Assembly: GCA_035536935.1 (NCBI GenBank)
Contig: DATLNC010000067.1
Coordinates: 1 to 28,187, forward strand
DNA length: 28,187 nt
Reading direction: 5' to 3'
DNA from: DATMER01 sp035536935
Lineage (GTDB): Bacteria > Acidobacteriota > Thermoanaerobaculia > Multivoradales > UBA5704
The notes under the pieces are model-generated. The model saw nothing but the letters and a program-made list of their open reading frames with translations. It ran no database searches and had not been told where the DNA came from. The translations under genes were made by a program, and so were the position numbers. Below, piece after piece: positions 14,719 to 23,886 of the stretch (position 1 is the stretch's first letter; the number at the start of each line of letters is the position of its first letter).

Positions 14719-16573
14719 GGCCGACCAGCTCCATGAGGAGGAGGGCGTTGGTCGTCGTGGCCACGCCCGGCCTCATCTGGTAGTCGAAGGTCATGGGCGG
14801 ATCGCCGCCGGGGTGGAGCGTCTCGCGGAAGTGGACGGGGCGGACAGCCTCGGCCAGCTCCGGGATCTCCGCGATCTGCAGGTCGTGGGTGGAGACCGCG
14901 CCGATTGCCCCCTGCCGCAGCAGGTGGAGGATCACCCGCCTCACTGCCACCTGCCGCTCGTGGCTGTTCGTGCCGCGCAGCACCTCGTCCAGGAGATAGA
15001 GGAGGGTCCGGCCTTCCGCGTGGCATCGGTCGGCCACGTCCACCACGCCGCGGATCCGCTTCAGCTCGGCCAGGAAGAAGGAGACGCCGTCGGCGAGCGA
15101 GTCCTCGACCAGGATGCTTGTAGCGAGGGTGACCGGCGGCATCCGCAGCTCTTCCGCGCAGACCGGCCCTCCCGCCTGGGCCAGGACAGCGTTGACGCCG
15201 ATCGAGCGCAGGAGCGTGCTCTTCCCCGACATGTTCGAGCCCGTGACCAGCACGAACGTGCCTGCGGGCCCGACCTCGACGTCGTTCGAGACCCGCCGGT
15301 CCCCGGGCAGCAGCGGATGCCCCAATGTCCTGGCGGCAAAGCGTTCCTGCCCATCGACAACCTGAGGAAACGCCCAGTCCGGGTTGTCGTGGCGCAGCCC
15401 TGCCAAGGCCGATAGCGCCTCGAAGTCTCCCAGCGCACGGAGCCATTTCCGGACATGGGGACCGGCATCCCTCTGCCATGCCTCCAGCAGATAGAGGCTG
15501 TGGAAGTCCCACAGCAGGAAGCTCTGGAGGAAAAAGTGGAGAATGCCCGAGTGGCGGGCGTCCGCGAGACCGATGCGCCCTTGCAGGACCTTCATCCAGA
15601 GGTGGGCGGGCCGGCCCTGGGGCGTGAGGTCTGCCGCGATCCGTTGGAGGAGCTGCGCTCCGTAGCGGCGCTCCGGGAGCAGCGCCAGGGCGTCGGCGTA
15701 GAGCTCGAACTCCTTCTGCCGCGCCTCGAGCCGGTCGAAGCTCGCGAGCACGCGCGATCCCAGGACATAGGCGAGGGTGATGTTGACCGTCAGCAGCAGC
15801 CCCATCTGCCAGGAGGGAATGAGGGTCGCCAGGACCGACCCTCCGGGCGGGACGGTGTCCATCGTCGCCCCGAACCGCAGCAGGCAATGAATCAATGCGG
15901 CGATCGTGAGGACAGGCAGAATCCGCGTCAGCCAGACGAGCCAGGGGCGGGCGAGGAGCCAGGGGCGGTCCTCGGCCCAGGCGAGGAACTTGTCCACGCT
16001 GGGGGCGTGCTTCTCCATCGGCCGCGTGCGAACTTCGAGCTGCTGCCGCAGATCGAGCTCCGGCGCAAGCTCCGTGACCGCCTCCTGCCGCCGGATGATC
16101 TCCGCGGGCGGGGCCGGCACCAGCAGCCAGCCGGCGAGCTCGCTCTTGCCGGCCGGCGTGTGAGCGGTGCCCAGAAGCTGGAAGAGCGAGGCGGGACCGA
16201 GGAGGTCGAGGTCGCGGGCCAGAGGAATGTCATTCGGCAGATTGGAGACGGGAAGGCCCTTCCAGTCGCGAGCCATCCGCAGCAGCGCTTCCTCGTTGAT
16301 CCGCGCCAGGTCCCCCGCCCGGCGCTGGGCGGCGACGATCCGGTCGTGGCGAGGGAGGATGGCCAGGAAGAGGATGAAGAACAGAGCCGCCGCCCCGAAG
16401 CCCACGTCCCGCGGGGAGTCGGGGTCGAACAGGACCCACAGGAGGCAGCCGGCGAAGGCCGCGAAGAGGACTCCGCGGACGATCGAGAAGCGGAGCGAGA
16501 TCCGGGCGAGGCGCCGCTCTTCCTGCTGGAAGGAGTCGCGGCGCTCTCGGTAGGTCTCGGAGATCCCGGTCAT
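14705..16573 (-). CDS. Membrane-anchored MutS-like ATPase
   Basis: The 622-residue product carries a C-terminal MutS domain V ATPase with Walker A GSNMSGKSTLLRSIG near residue 445 and Walker B LLYLLDEVLRGTNSHER near residue 524, plus the downstream ST-H loop AVSTHDLQIAE. The middle follows the MutS core/lever layout (LGTAHTPAGKSELAGWLL, DFLRQ-like segments). It lacks the N-terminal mismatch-reading domain I and instead has two transmembrane helices near residues 30-49 and 57-73 and two more near 200-260. This is the small MutS-related membrane family rather than repair MutS1. Function unknown; roles outside mismatch repair are likely. It is the last gene of the minus-strand block, starting 9 bases after the PIN gene. 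Confidence 0.9.
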   Translation of the reverse strand: MTGISETYRERRDSFQQEERRLARISLRFSIVRGVLFAAFAGCLLWVLFDPDSPRDVGFGAAALFFILFLAILPRHDRIVAAQRRAGDLARINEEALLRMARDWKGLPVSNLPNDIPLARDLDLLGPASLFQLLGTAHTPAGKSELAGWLLVPAPPAEIIRRQEAVTELAPELDLRQQLEVRTRPMEKHAPSVDKFLAWAEDRPWLLARPWLVWLTRILPVLTIAALIHCLLRFGATMDTVPPGGSVLATLIPSWQMGLLLTVNITLAYVLGSRVLASFDRLEARQKEFELYADALALLPERRYGAQLLQRIAADLTPQGRPAHLWMKVLQGRIGLADARHSGILHFFLQSFLLWDFHSLYLLEAWQRDAGPHVRKWLRALGDFEALSALAGLRHDNPDWAFPQVVDGQERFAARTLGHPLLPGDRRVSNDVEVGPAGTFVLVTGSNMSGKSTLLRSIGVNAVLAQAGGPVCAEELRMPPVTLATSILVEDSLADGVSFFLAELKRIRGVVDVADRCHAEGRTLLYLLDEVLRGTNSHERQVAVRRVILHLLRQGAIGAVSTHDLQIAEIPELAEAVRPVHFRETLHPGGDPPMTFDYQMRPGVATTTNALLLMELVGLKPE

Positions 16574-16582
16574 TGCTGCTGA

Positions 16583-16846
16583 TCAGGACTTCAGCAGCCG
16601 GACGAAGCCTGCCTGCTCGAAATGGCGGTCTGTCGTGAGGGCTTCGACGAGTCCTGCCTGTCGCATGACTACGAAGCTGGCGCAATCGACCAGACTCCAG
16701 TCTTTGTCCGGTCGTTTGACCAATAACTGCCAAGCCTGGGAATCGAGCATGGCATCGACATGGACGATGTCTACGTAGGGTGAGGATTTCAGGCCCGAGA
16801 TAAACCCGATGATCTTTGCGCGTGGGACATGGACAGGGCTCGTCAA
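16583..16846 (-). pseudogene. N-terminally truncated PIN-domain (VapC-like) toxin
   Basis: The 87 residues match only the C-terminal half of VapC-type PIN ribonucleases: VDAMLDSQAWQLLVKRPDKD, WSLVDCASFVVMRQAGLVEA, LTTDRHFEQAGFVRLL. The conserved DxD-side acidic residues DWSLVDC and TTDRHF are present, but the first half, with the MxxxDTS strand and the first catalytic Asp, is missing. The only start is a TTG that forms TTGA with the antitoxin stop. The frame upstream is closed by a TGA about 60 bases earlier, so no N-terminus is hidden in another frame. It is probably a deletion remnant, inactive as a nuclease. Confidence 0.75.
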
Positions 16847-17082
16847 GAGCGCGATGAGTGGGTGGGCTTCCCCAGATAGTCGTCATGCCGGTCCACCCAA
16901 TCGGAGCTCTGGCTGCTGAATGCACCGATGAAGGCCTCCAAGGGGTCATCGGCACCCGGCTCGGTGACTGTCGTCAAGAGCTGGACGGCCAGGGATTCGG
17001 GCTCCTGACCCATTGCCTCCGCCCTCTGAACCAGGGATCGGTACAACTCCTCGGGTACGTTCAAGGTCATCGAATGGCCCAT
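16843..17082 (-). CDS. VapB-like antitoxin
   Basis: The product is 79 residues if started at the ATG 17082, which has GAGGAGAG just upstream. The sequence MTLNVPEELYRSLVQRAEAM, GQEPESLAVQLLTT is the N-terminal ribbon-helix-helix-like DNA-binding part common to antitoxins paired with PIN toxins. It is followed by a linker and an acidic DDPLEAFIGAF / DWVDRHDDYLGK tail that would wrap the toxin. The C-terminus after HDDYLGK (PTHSSRS) departs from the usual ending, and it is here that the PIN gene lost its first half, so the deletion probably altered both genes. It lies 33 bases after glmS on the same strand. Confidence 0.75.
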   Translation of the reverse strand: MGHSMTLNVPEELYRSLVQRAEAMGQEPESLAVQLLTTVTEPGADDPLEAFIGAFSSQSSDWVDRHDDYLGKPTHSSRS

Positions 17083-17115
17083 GGGTCTCTCCTCGACACG
17101 ACAGGGTAGCACACG

Positions 17116-18951
<1,836 letters not shown>

Positions 18952-18954
18952 CGC

Positions 18955-20367
18955 TCAGTCCTCTTTCGATTTCTTCTTTCCGGAGGGTTTCCGCTTGCCG
19001 CGCAGGCCGCCGGCCCAGCCGTCCAGGTTCTTCTGCCGCGCCCGGCCGATCGCCAGGGCGCCAGCGGGGACGTCCTTGGTGATCACCGATCCGGCCGCCG
19101 TGCTCGCCCCCTCGCCCACTTTTACGGGGGCGACGAGCATGGTGTCGCTGCCGATGAACGCGCCCGGTCCGATCTCGGTCGGGTGCTTGCTGGTGCCGTC
19201 GTAGTTACACGTGACGACTCCGGCGCCGACGTTGGCCCCCTCCCCGATCGTGGCATCCCCGATGTAGGAGAGATGGTTCGCCTTGCTCCCCGGGCCCAGC
19301 ACGGAGCTCTTGACCTCGACGAAGTTGCCCACCCGGGCACGTTGTAGCAAGCGGGATGCCGGGCGCAGTCGGGCGTAGGGACCGACCCTGCAGGCATCCC
19401 CCACCTCCGCCCCATCGATCACGCTGTAGGGCTCGACCATGACGTCGTCGCCTAGAGTGCTGTCCCGAATCCAGGTTCCCTGTCGTAGCGTGCAACCCTC
19501 GCCAATTACGGTCCGGCCGAGGAGCGACACGTCGGGGTGGATGATCGTGTCGGACCCCACGGCGACCCCAGGCTCGATCGAGGTGCGGGAGGGCTCCAGG
19601 ATGGTCACGCCCTGGTCCATCAGGTTCGCCAGGTGACGGTCGAGCAGCCGGCGGTGGACACGGGCCAGCTCTGCCCGGGTGTTGACGCCGAGCGCCTCGG
19701 ACGGATCGGGCAGAGGCACGAGCAGGACCAGCTTGTGATCGGCCGCGGCGGCGGTCACCGCGTCGGTCAGGTAGAGCTCCCCCTGGGCGTTCTCGGTGCC
19801 AATCTGGCGCAGATAGTCGAAGATCTGGGGTGCCGGCAGGGCATAGAGGCCGGCGTTGACGCGCTTGACCGCGAGCTCCTCGGGGGAGGCGTCGGAGGCC
19901 TCGACGATGCGCCGCAGTGCGCCGTAGCCTCCGGCGAGCACCCGGCCGAGCGAGCCCGGCTCGTCGAGCTCGGCAACGGCCATCGCACCCCAACCCGCCG
20001 TGGCACCGGCCGTGAGCGCTTCGAGCGTCGCGGGGCTGACCAGGGGCACGTCGCCCGAGAGGACCAGCAGGTTGGCTTCCCCGGGGACGTGCGGCTCCGC
20101 CTGCATCAGGGCGTGCCCGGTCCCCCGCTGCTCGGTCTGGTGGACCCACTGGATATCGTCGCCGTCGATCTCCTTCATCACCTGCTCCGCGCCGTGGCCG
20201 ACGATCACCAGGATCCGTTCGCAGCCGGCAGAGCGGGCGGTCTCGATCACCCAGGAGAGGAGCGGGCGGCCGGCCGCGTAATGGAGGACCTTGGGAAGGC
20301 TGGACCGCATGCGGGTCCCCTTGCCGGCGGCGAGGACGACAGCGACTCGAGGTCGGGGGCTAGGCAT
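18955..20367 (-). CDS. glmU: Bifunctional GlcNAc-1-P uridyltransferase / GlcN-1-P acetyltransferase
   Basis: GlmU acetylates glucosamine-1-phosphate and then joins it to UTP to give UDP-GlcNAc. The N-terminal pyrophosphorylase half has LAAGKGTRMRSSLPKVLHYA, with QRGTGHALMQAEP downstream. The C-terminal left-handed beta-helix half has VGNFVEVKSSVLG, KANHLSYIGDATIGEGANVG and NYDGTSKHPTEIG, which carry the acetyltransferase residues. The 470-residue length is normal, ending in a lysine-rich tail (KRKPSGKKKSKED). The ATG at 20367 overlaps the yvcK stop by 8 bases and glmS begins 3 bases after its stop, so all three are one transcription unit. GlmM, the enzyme between GlmS and GlmU, is not in the window. 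Confidence 0.98.
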   Translation of the reverse strand: MPSPRPRVAVVLAAGKGTRMRSSLPKVLHYAAGRPLLSWVIETARSAGCERILVIVGHGAEQVMKEIDGDDIQWVHQTEQRGTGHALMQAEPHVPGEANLLVLSGDVPLVSPATLEALTAGATAGWGAMAVAELDEPGSLGRVLAGGYGALRRIVEASDASPEELAVKRVNAGLYALPAPQIFDYLRQIGTENAQGELYLTDAVTAAAADHKLVLLVPLPDPSEALGVNTRAELARVHRRLLDRHLANLMDQGVTILEPSRTSIEPGVAVGSDTIIHPDVSLLGRTVIGEGCTLRQGTWIRDSTLGDDVMVEPYSVIDGAEVGDACRVGPYARLRPASRLLQRARVGNFVEVKSSVLGPGSKANHLSYIGDATIGEGANVGAGVVTCNYDGTSKHPTEIGPGAFIGSDTMLVAPVKVGEGASTAAGSVITKDVPAGALAIGRARQKNLDGWAGGLRGKRKPSGKKKSKED

Positions 20368-21376
20368 GATCGAGCAGCTCCATCACCGCTTCGGCGAGCT
20401 TGGGAGGATCGTGGCGGATGAATTCGTCTCCGGGCGCGAGCAGGTCGGCCTCGACCACCCGGATGCCCAGGGCCTCGACCTCCGCCCGCTCGATGAGCAC
20501 GGGTTCGGAGCCGGTCTCGGCATAGTGCTCCAGCAGCTGGCCGGGGATCTCGGAGGAGCTGACCAGGACGTCGTCGACCAGCCCGCGGCCGGCGAAGCGC
20601 TCGAGCGCGCGCAGGTGGTCGAGGCCTGTCATGCCGTCGGTCTCCCCGGGCTGGGTCATCAGGTTGAGCAGGAGCACGGTCCGTGCCGGGCTCTTGTTGA
20701 CCGCCTGGCGGATGCCCGGGATCAGCAGATTGGGGATGATCGAGGTGTAGAGCGAGCCGGGGCCGAGCAGGATCAGGTCGGCCTTCTCCAGGGCGGTGAC
20801 CGCCGGCGGAAAGGCCGGGGGCGCAGGCGGATCGAGCTCCAGGCCCTCGATGGCCTCGCCCGACGTGCCGATAGCCGATTCCCCTTCGTAGACCTTGCCC
20901 GAGGCGCCGCGGGCGCGCAGGCGCACATCCTGGACAGTGGCCGGGCAGATCTTGCCGCGCACCGAGAGGATCGACTCGGCGGTGAGGATCGCCTGGTGGA
21001 AGTCGCCGGTGATTCCGGTGAGCGCGGTCAGGAACAGGTTGCCGAACGAGTGGCCGAGCAGGCCGTCGCCGTTGGGGAAACGGTACTGGAAGAGGCGCGC
21101 CAGCAGGTCCTCGTCATCGGCGAGAGCCACCAGGCAATTGCGGATGTCGCCCGGGGGCAGGACGCCGAACTCGCGGCGCAAGCGGCCGGAAGAGCCGCCG
21201 TCGTCGGTGACCGTGACCACGCCGGTGAGCTGGCGCAGGCGGTCGGACCCGGTGTAATGCTTGAGCCCGCGCAGCAGGGCGGACAGGCCGGTGCCGCCGC
21301 CCACCGCGACCAGCCGCTTCCCCTCGCCGGCGCGCTTTTCGGACTCAGGAGAGTCCGAAGAGCTGGCGGTGGTCAC
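20360..21376 (-). CDS. yvcK: YvcK/GlmR, gluconeogenesis and GlcNAc-pathway regulator
   Basis: This CofD-like-fold protein has the family signatures KRLVAVGGGTGLSALLRGLK, GVVTVTDDGGSSGRLRREFG, PPGDIRNCLVALADDE, LLGHSFGNLFLTAL and ADLILLGPGSLYTSIIPNLL. In Bacillus it binds UDP-GlcNAc and stimulates GlmS when that metabolite is scarce. I place the start at GTG 21376 (338 residues), the first usable codon before GGGTG. The frame is open further upstream to 21682, but that part is the other-frame reading of the TPR gene, so I do not include it. It overlaps the TPR gene by 32 bases and glmU by 8. Confidence 0.93.
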   Translation of the reverse strand: MTTASSSDSPESEKRAGEGKRLVAVGGGTGLSALLRGLKHYTGSDRLRQLTGVVTVTDDGGSSGRLRREFGVLPPGDIRNCLVALADDEDLLARLFQYRFPNGDGLLGHSFGNLFLTALTGITGDFHQAILTAESILSVRGKICPATVQDVRLRARGASGKVYEGESAIGTSGEAIEGLELDPPAPPAFPPAVTALEKADLILLGPGSLYTSIIPNLLIPGIRQAVNKSPARTVLLLNLMTQPGETDGMTGLDHLRALERFAGRGLVDDVLVSSSEIPGQLLEHYAETGSEPVLIERAEVEALGIRVVEADLLAPGDEFIRHDPPKLAEAVMELLDHA

Positions 21377-21911
21377 GGTCTTTGCGGAGCTCGGCGAAGT
21401 CGGGGTCGTGGAAGGCATGGACGCGGTTTTTGGGATTGAGCTCGATGGCCCGCGACAATGCCTGCGTGGCCTCCTCGGTCCGGCCCTCGGCCGCGTGGAT
21501 CGCCGCCGCGAGGTAGGCGAAGCGCTCGTCCTTCTGGTCGCGGCCTCCCTGGCGGCAGAGCTCCAAAGCGGCTGCGGCGTCTCCCCGGTTCTTCTCGACG
21601 ACGGCCCGCAGGAAGGGGTCCCCTTCCTCGTCCTTCGCCTTGTCCAGCTTCTGGCGGACGGCCGCGAGGTACTGGCGGGCACGGGCGGAGAGGTCGGGGC
21701 GGTCGCTTTCGGCGAGGACTCTCTCGAGCAGTTGGGCGGCCTTGGCCCAGTCCTTCTTGTGGAAGGCGTCCAGGGCCTTGGTAAAGGCGTCGAGCGCCGG
21801 GTCGATGTCGGCGGCCGCCTTGGCGGTGGCGCGCGCTTTCGACGACAGCGTCTCTGCCTTCTCGATCTTCTCGGTCTTCTCCGGCTGGGCTTTCGGCCGA
21901 GGCTTGGCCAT
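21345..21911 (-). CDS. TPR-repeat protein
   Basis: This 188-residue cytoplasmic protein has a basic/Lys-Glu-rich N-terminus (MAKPRPKAQPEKTEKIEKAE) and then about three tetratricopeptide-type helix pairs. They include LDAFTKALDAFHKKDWAKAA, QLLERVLAESDRPDLSARAR and AAAIHAAEGRTEEATQALSR with AIELNPKNRVHAFHDPDF, a classic TPR ending. It is a likely scaffold. The ATG at 21911 starts 11 bases after the mglA stop and its 3' end overlaps yvcK, so it couples the polarity genes to the GlcNAc genes. Its partner is unknown; MglA or MglB would be the first to test. Confidence 0.88.
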   Translation of the reverse strand: MAKPRPKAQPEKTEKIEKAETLSSKARATAKAAADIDPALDAFTKALDAFHKKDWAKAAQLLERVLAESDRPDLSARARQYLAAVRQKLDKAKDEEGDPFLRAVVEKNRGDAAAALELCRQGGRDQKDERFAYLAAAIHAAEGRTEEATQALSRAIELNPKNRVHAFHDPDFAELRKDRDHRQLFGLS

Positions 21912-21922
21912 AGGGTCGTCCC

Positions 21923-22507
21923 TCAGCGTTTCTTGAGCTCGATCAGGATCTGTTTGGCTACGGACTTCAGGGTGTCGAACACCCCGACGCCCGTGGTGGC
22001 GACGGCCTCGAAGGTGGGCTCCCGCTTGAAGTTGAGGGTGCGGTACATCTCGTCTACCGGCACCACGTTCGCGAGGTCCCGCTTGTTGAATTGTAGGGCA
22101 TACGGGATCGTCGAAAGATCGAAGCCGTGCTCCTTCAGGTTCTGCTCCAGGTTCCGGATGGATTCGATGTTCGCCTCCATCCGCTCCTCCTGGCTGTCGG
22201 CGACGAAGATGACGCCGTCGACACCCTTGAGGATCAGCTTGCGGCTGGCATCGTAGAACACCTGGCCCGGCACGGTGTAGAGGTGGAACCGGGTGGTGAA
22301 GCCACGGATGCTCCCCAGATCGAGAGGGAGGAAGTCGAAGAACAGCGTGCGATCCGCTTCGGTGGCCAGCGAGATCATCTTGCCCTTCGATTCCGGCGCG
22401 GTCTTGTTGTAGATGTACTGCAGGTTCGTCGTCTTCCCGCACAGGCCGGGACCGTAGTAGACGATCTTGCAGTTGATCTCTTTGCTGGCGTAGTTGATGA
22501 AAGTCAT
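21923..22507 (-). CDS. mglA: MglA, Ras-like polarity GTPase
   Basis: The 194-residue GTPase has P-loop GPGLCGKTT at residues 19-27, the MglA-type G3 region TVPGQVFYDASR (no Asp of the usual DxxG) and the G4 motif NKRDL near residue 141. It starts MTFINYASKEINCKIVYYG and matches Myxococcus and Thermus MglA along its whole length. MglA-GTP gathers at the leading pole and directs motility machinery such as type IV pili. The gene lies 87 bases after mglB. A hairpin-like inverted repeat (22554-22572) sits in that gap, and AACGGAG/AAGGCAG-like purines precede the ATG. Confidence 0.97.
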   Translation of the reverse strand: MTFINYASKEINCKIVYYGPGLCGKTTNLQYIYNKTAPESKGKMISLATEADRTLFFDFLPLDLGSIRGFTTRFHLYTVPGQVFYDASRKLILKGVDGVIFVADSQEERMEANIESIRNLEQNLKEHGFDLSTIPYALQFNKRDLANVVPVDEMYRTLNFKREPTFEAVATTGVGVFDTLKSVAKQILIELKKR

Positions 22508-22553
22508 CTTGGCTGCCTTGCTCCGTTTCTCACCGGACCGCCCGGGTGCCTTG

Positions 22554-22572
22554 CGCGCCAGCCTGGCGTGCC
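22554..22572 (-). promoter_or_regulatory. Inverted repeat between mglB and mglA
   Basis: CGCCAG (22557-22562) and CTGGCG (22564-22569) face each other around one base and the pairing can extend by three further base pairs outwards, one of them G-T. With the loop this short it would act as a DNA operator or, with some opening, an RNA stem able to alter the mglB to mglA expression ratio. No T-run follows. Confidence 0.3.
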
Positions 22573-22594
22573 GACCCGCGTGCGATCTCTGCGG

Positions 22595-23086
22595 CTACTC
22601 GCCGAAGAGCGCGTCGATGTCGTCGTCGGTGATCTCGGAAAAGGGGCTCGCGTGTGCCGTTCCGGCTCCTCGTTCACTCTTCTGCAACATGATCTCGAAG
22701 ATCTTCTCCAGGTCCACGCTGGCGCGCTTGACGCGCAGGCGGACCAGACCGAGCGACGAGCGGTCGTCGAAGATGACCACCAGGATCGCCCGCTTGGCTA
22801 CGATCGAGATGTGGATGTGGTCCTGCTGGCCCTCGTGGAACAGCACCGAGAACTCGCGCTCGCCGATCAGCTTCGCGAGGCCGTCGGTGGCGGCCACGTT
22901 GCCGGCGGTGAGGGAGGCGAGGGAGGTAGTGTCGAACTGTTCGACTTCACCTGCCGAGGCGATCTGCTGGCCGTTCTTGTCGATCAGGAACACGGCCTTG
23001 GCATTGGCCTCCTGACGAAGACGGCGCAGGGCCTCTTCCAGATGCTTGAACTCCTCTTCGTACATCACGAAGTCGGCTGAGGACAT
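22595..23086 (-). CDS. mglB: MglB, Roadblock/LC7-domain GAP of MglA
   Basis: The 163-residue Roadblock/LC7 protein reads MYEEEFKHLEEALRRLRQEA, AKAVFLIDKNGQQIASAGEV, TSLASLTAGNVAATDGLAKL and FSVLFHEGQQDHIHISIVAK. In Myxococcus and Thermus MglB is the GTPase-activating partner that keeps MglA at one pole. After the domain (about residue 135) an apparently disordered linker ends in SEITDDDIDALFGE. AAAGG precedes the ATG, and a TATCTT box at 23110-23115 on the minus strand is a plausible -10. This could start a new transcript, because the gap to the upstream gene is about 100 bases. Confidence 0.95.
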   Translation of the reverse strand: MSSADFVMYEEEFKHLEEALRRLRQEANAKAVFLIDKNGQQIASAGEVEQFDTTSLASLTAGNVAATDGLAKLIGEREFSVLFHEGQQDHIHISIVAKRAILVVIFDDRSSLGLVRLRVKRASVDLEKIFEIMLQKSERGAGTAHASPFSEITDDDIDALFGE

Positions 23087-23189
23087 AGCTAACCTTTCCG
23101 GACCGCGCGAAGATACACCATCGCGCCCCGTCCGTCAAAGCGCTGATTCCACGTCAGTTGCCCCCAGCCCGCAAAGACCGGAGCTCCCT

Positions 23190-23663
23190 CTAACGGAACA
23201 GGCGCCAACCTCCGAGGATATCGGCCTCGGCAATGACCAACTCTTCGCCCTCCACCGCGTGGGCCAGCGGTATCGGATTGCATCCGCCGCCGCCGGCATT
23301 CACGTCCGCGACGCGGAAGGATTTCTCGCACTTGTTGCACACCAGCCACTCCCCCTCGTGCCGGAACCCCCGCTTCGTCTTGGCGCAGGTCTCGTTGGCA
23401 TCGAAGGCCACCTGCACGTGGCCGCCGGAATCGCGGCCGACGAAGAACCGGACCTCCTGGTTCCCCGAATTCAGGAACTGGTAGAAGCGGACCTGCTGGG
23501 GCTCCAGGCCCGCGAGGGCGATCCGCACCTTGCCGTCGCGGCCGGGTGAGACCTTCTCGGTATCGCCGCCGCGCCGGCTCTCAAAGAGGTAATCCGCCGT
23601 CAGGACGGCGGCTACGAAGAGTAGGACAACAAAGACTCCATGGATCGGCTTGAAACGACGCAT
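23190..23663 (-). CDS. DUF2318-type metal-binding protein with N-terminal anchor
   Basis: The product is 157 residues from the ATG at 23663 (an in-frame TTG at 23681 is an alternative; neither has a clear ribosome site). A transmembrane helix (VFVVLLFVAAVLTADYLFES, about residues 9-28) precedes a periplasmic domain. That domain holds ETCAK, LVCNKCEKSFRVADVN and GGGGCNPIPL, the Cys pattern of DUF2318, and ends in LVIAEADILGGWRLF. Two CxxC-type groups and GGCNPIP suggest a metal or Fe-S site outside the membrane. DUF2318 modules are often fused to FTR1-like iron permeases or membrane ferredoxins, but none is adjacent here. The link to the carbamoyltransferase block (43 bases upstream) may only be operonic. 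Confidence 0.82.
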   Translation of the reverse strand: MRRFKPIHGVFVVLLFVAAVLTADYLFESRRGGDTEKVSPGRDGKVRIALAGLEPQQVRFYQFLNSGNQEVRFFVGRDSGGHVQVAFDANETCAKTKRGFRHEGEWLVCNKCEKSFRVADVNAGGGGCNPIPLAHAVEGEELVIAEADILGGWRLFR

Positions 23664-23706
23664 CGCGCTATTCTGGACCAAGCACCCGAAAGCGGCAAGC
23701 CCGGGC

Positions 23707-23871
23707 CTAGAACAGCGTGTAGATGAACGGCGCCGCGGTCTGGCTGGTCACCACGAGCACGATGACGAGCGCCAGAACCAGGATGAAGGGCACGATCCAG
23801 TAGATCTTGTTCTGCTTGGCGAACTGGATGATCTCGCCGAGCAGCGAGCCGATATAGCCGAACCTGCGCAT
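23707..23871 (-). CDS. Small DUF5989-type membrane protein
   Basis: This 54-residue protein reads MRRFGYIGSLLGEIIQFAKQ, then NKIYWIVPFILVLALVIVLV and ends TSQTAAPFIYTLF. It has one transmembrane helix, about residues 24-43, with a short amphipathic N-terminus. This is the DUF5989 small protein that habitually follows carbamoyltransferase and SxtJ-like genes. AGGAG ahead of the ATG supports the start. It sits 15 bases after the carbamoyltransferase gene. It would be an inner-membrane partner of SxtJ; the biochemical role is unknown. At 54 residues it is easily missed. Confidence 0.9.
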   Translation of the reverse strand: MRRFGYIGSLLGEIIQFAKQNKIYWIVPFILVLALVIVLVVTSQTAAPFIYTLF

Positions 23872-23886
23872 GACGTCTTCTCCTAC

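Noticed and set aside
21377..21682. N-terminal extension of yvcK
   Set aside because: The extra 102 residues are Ser/Thr/Arg-rich and are the other-frame reading of the TPR gene. YvcK proteins begin close to the GGGTG motif.
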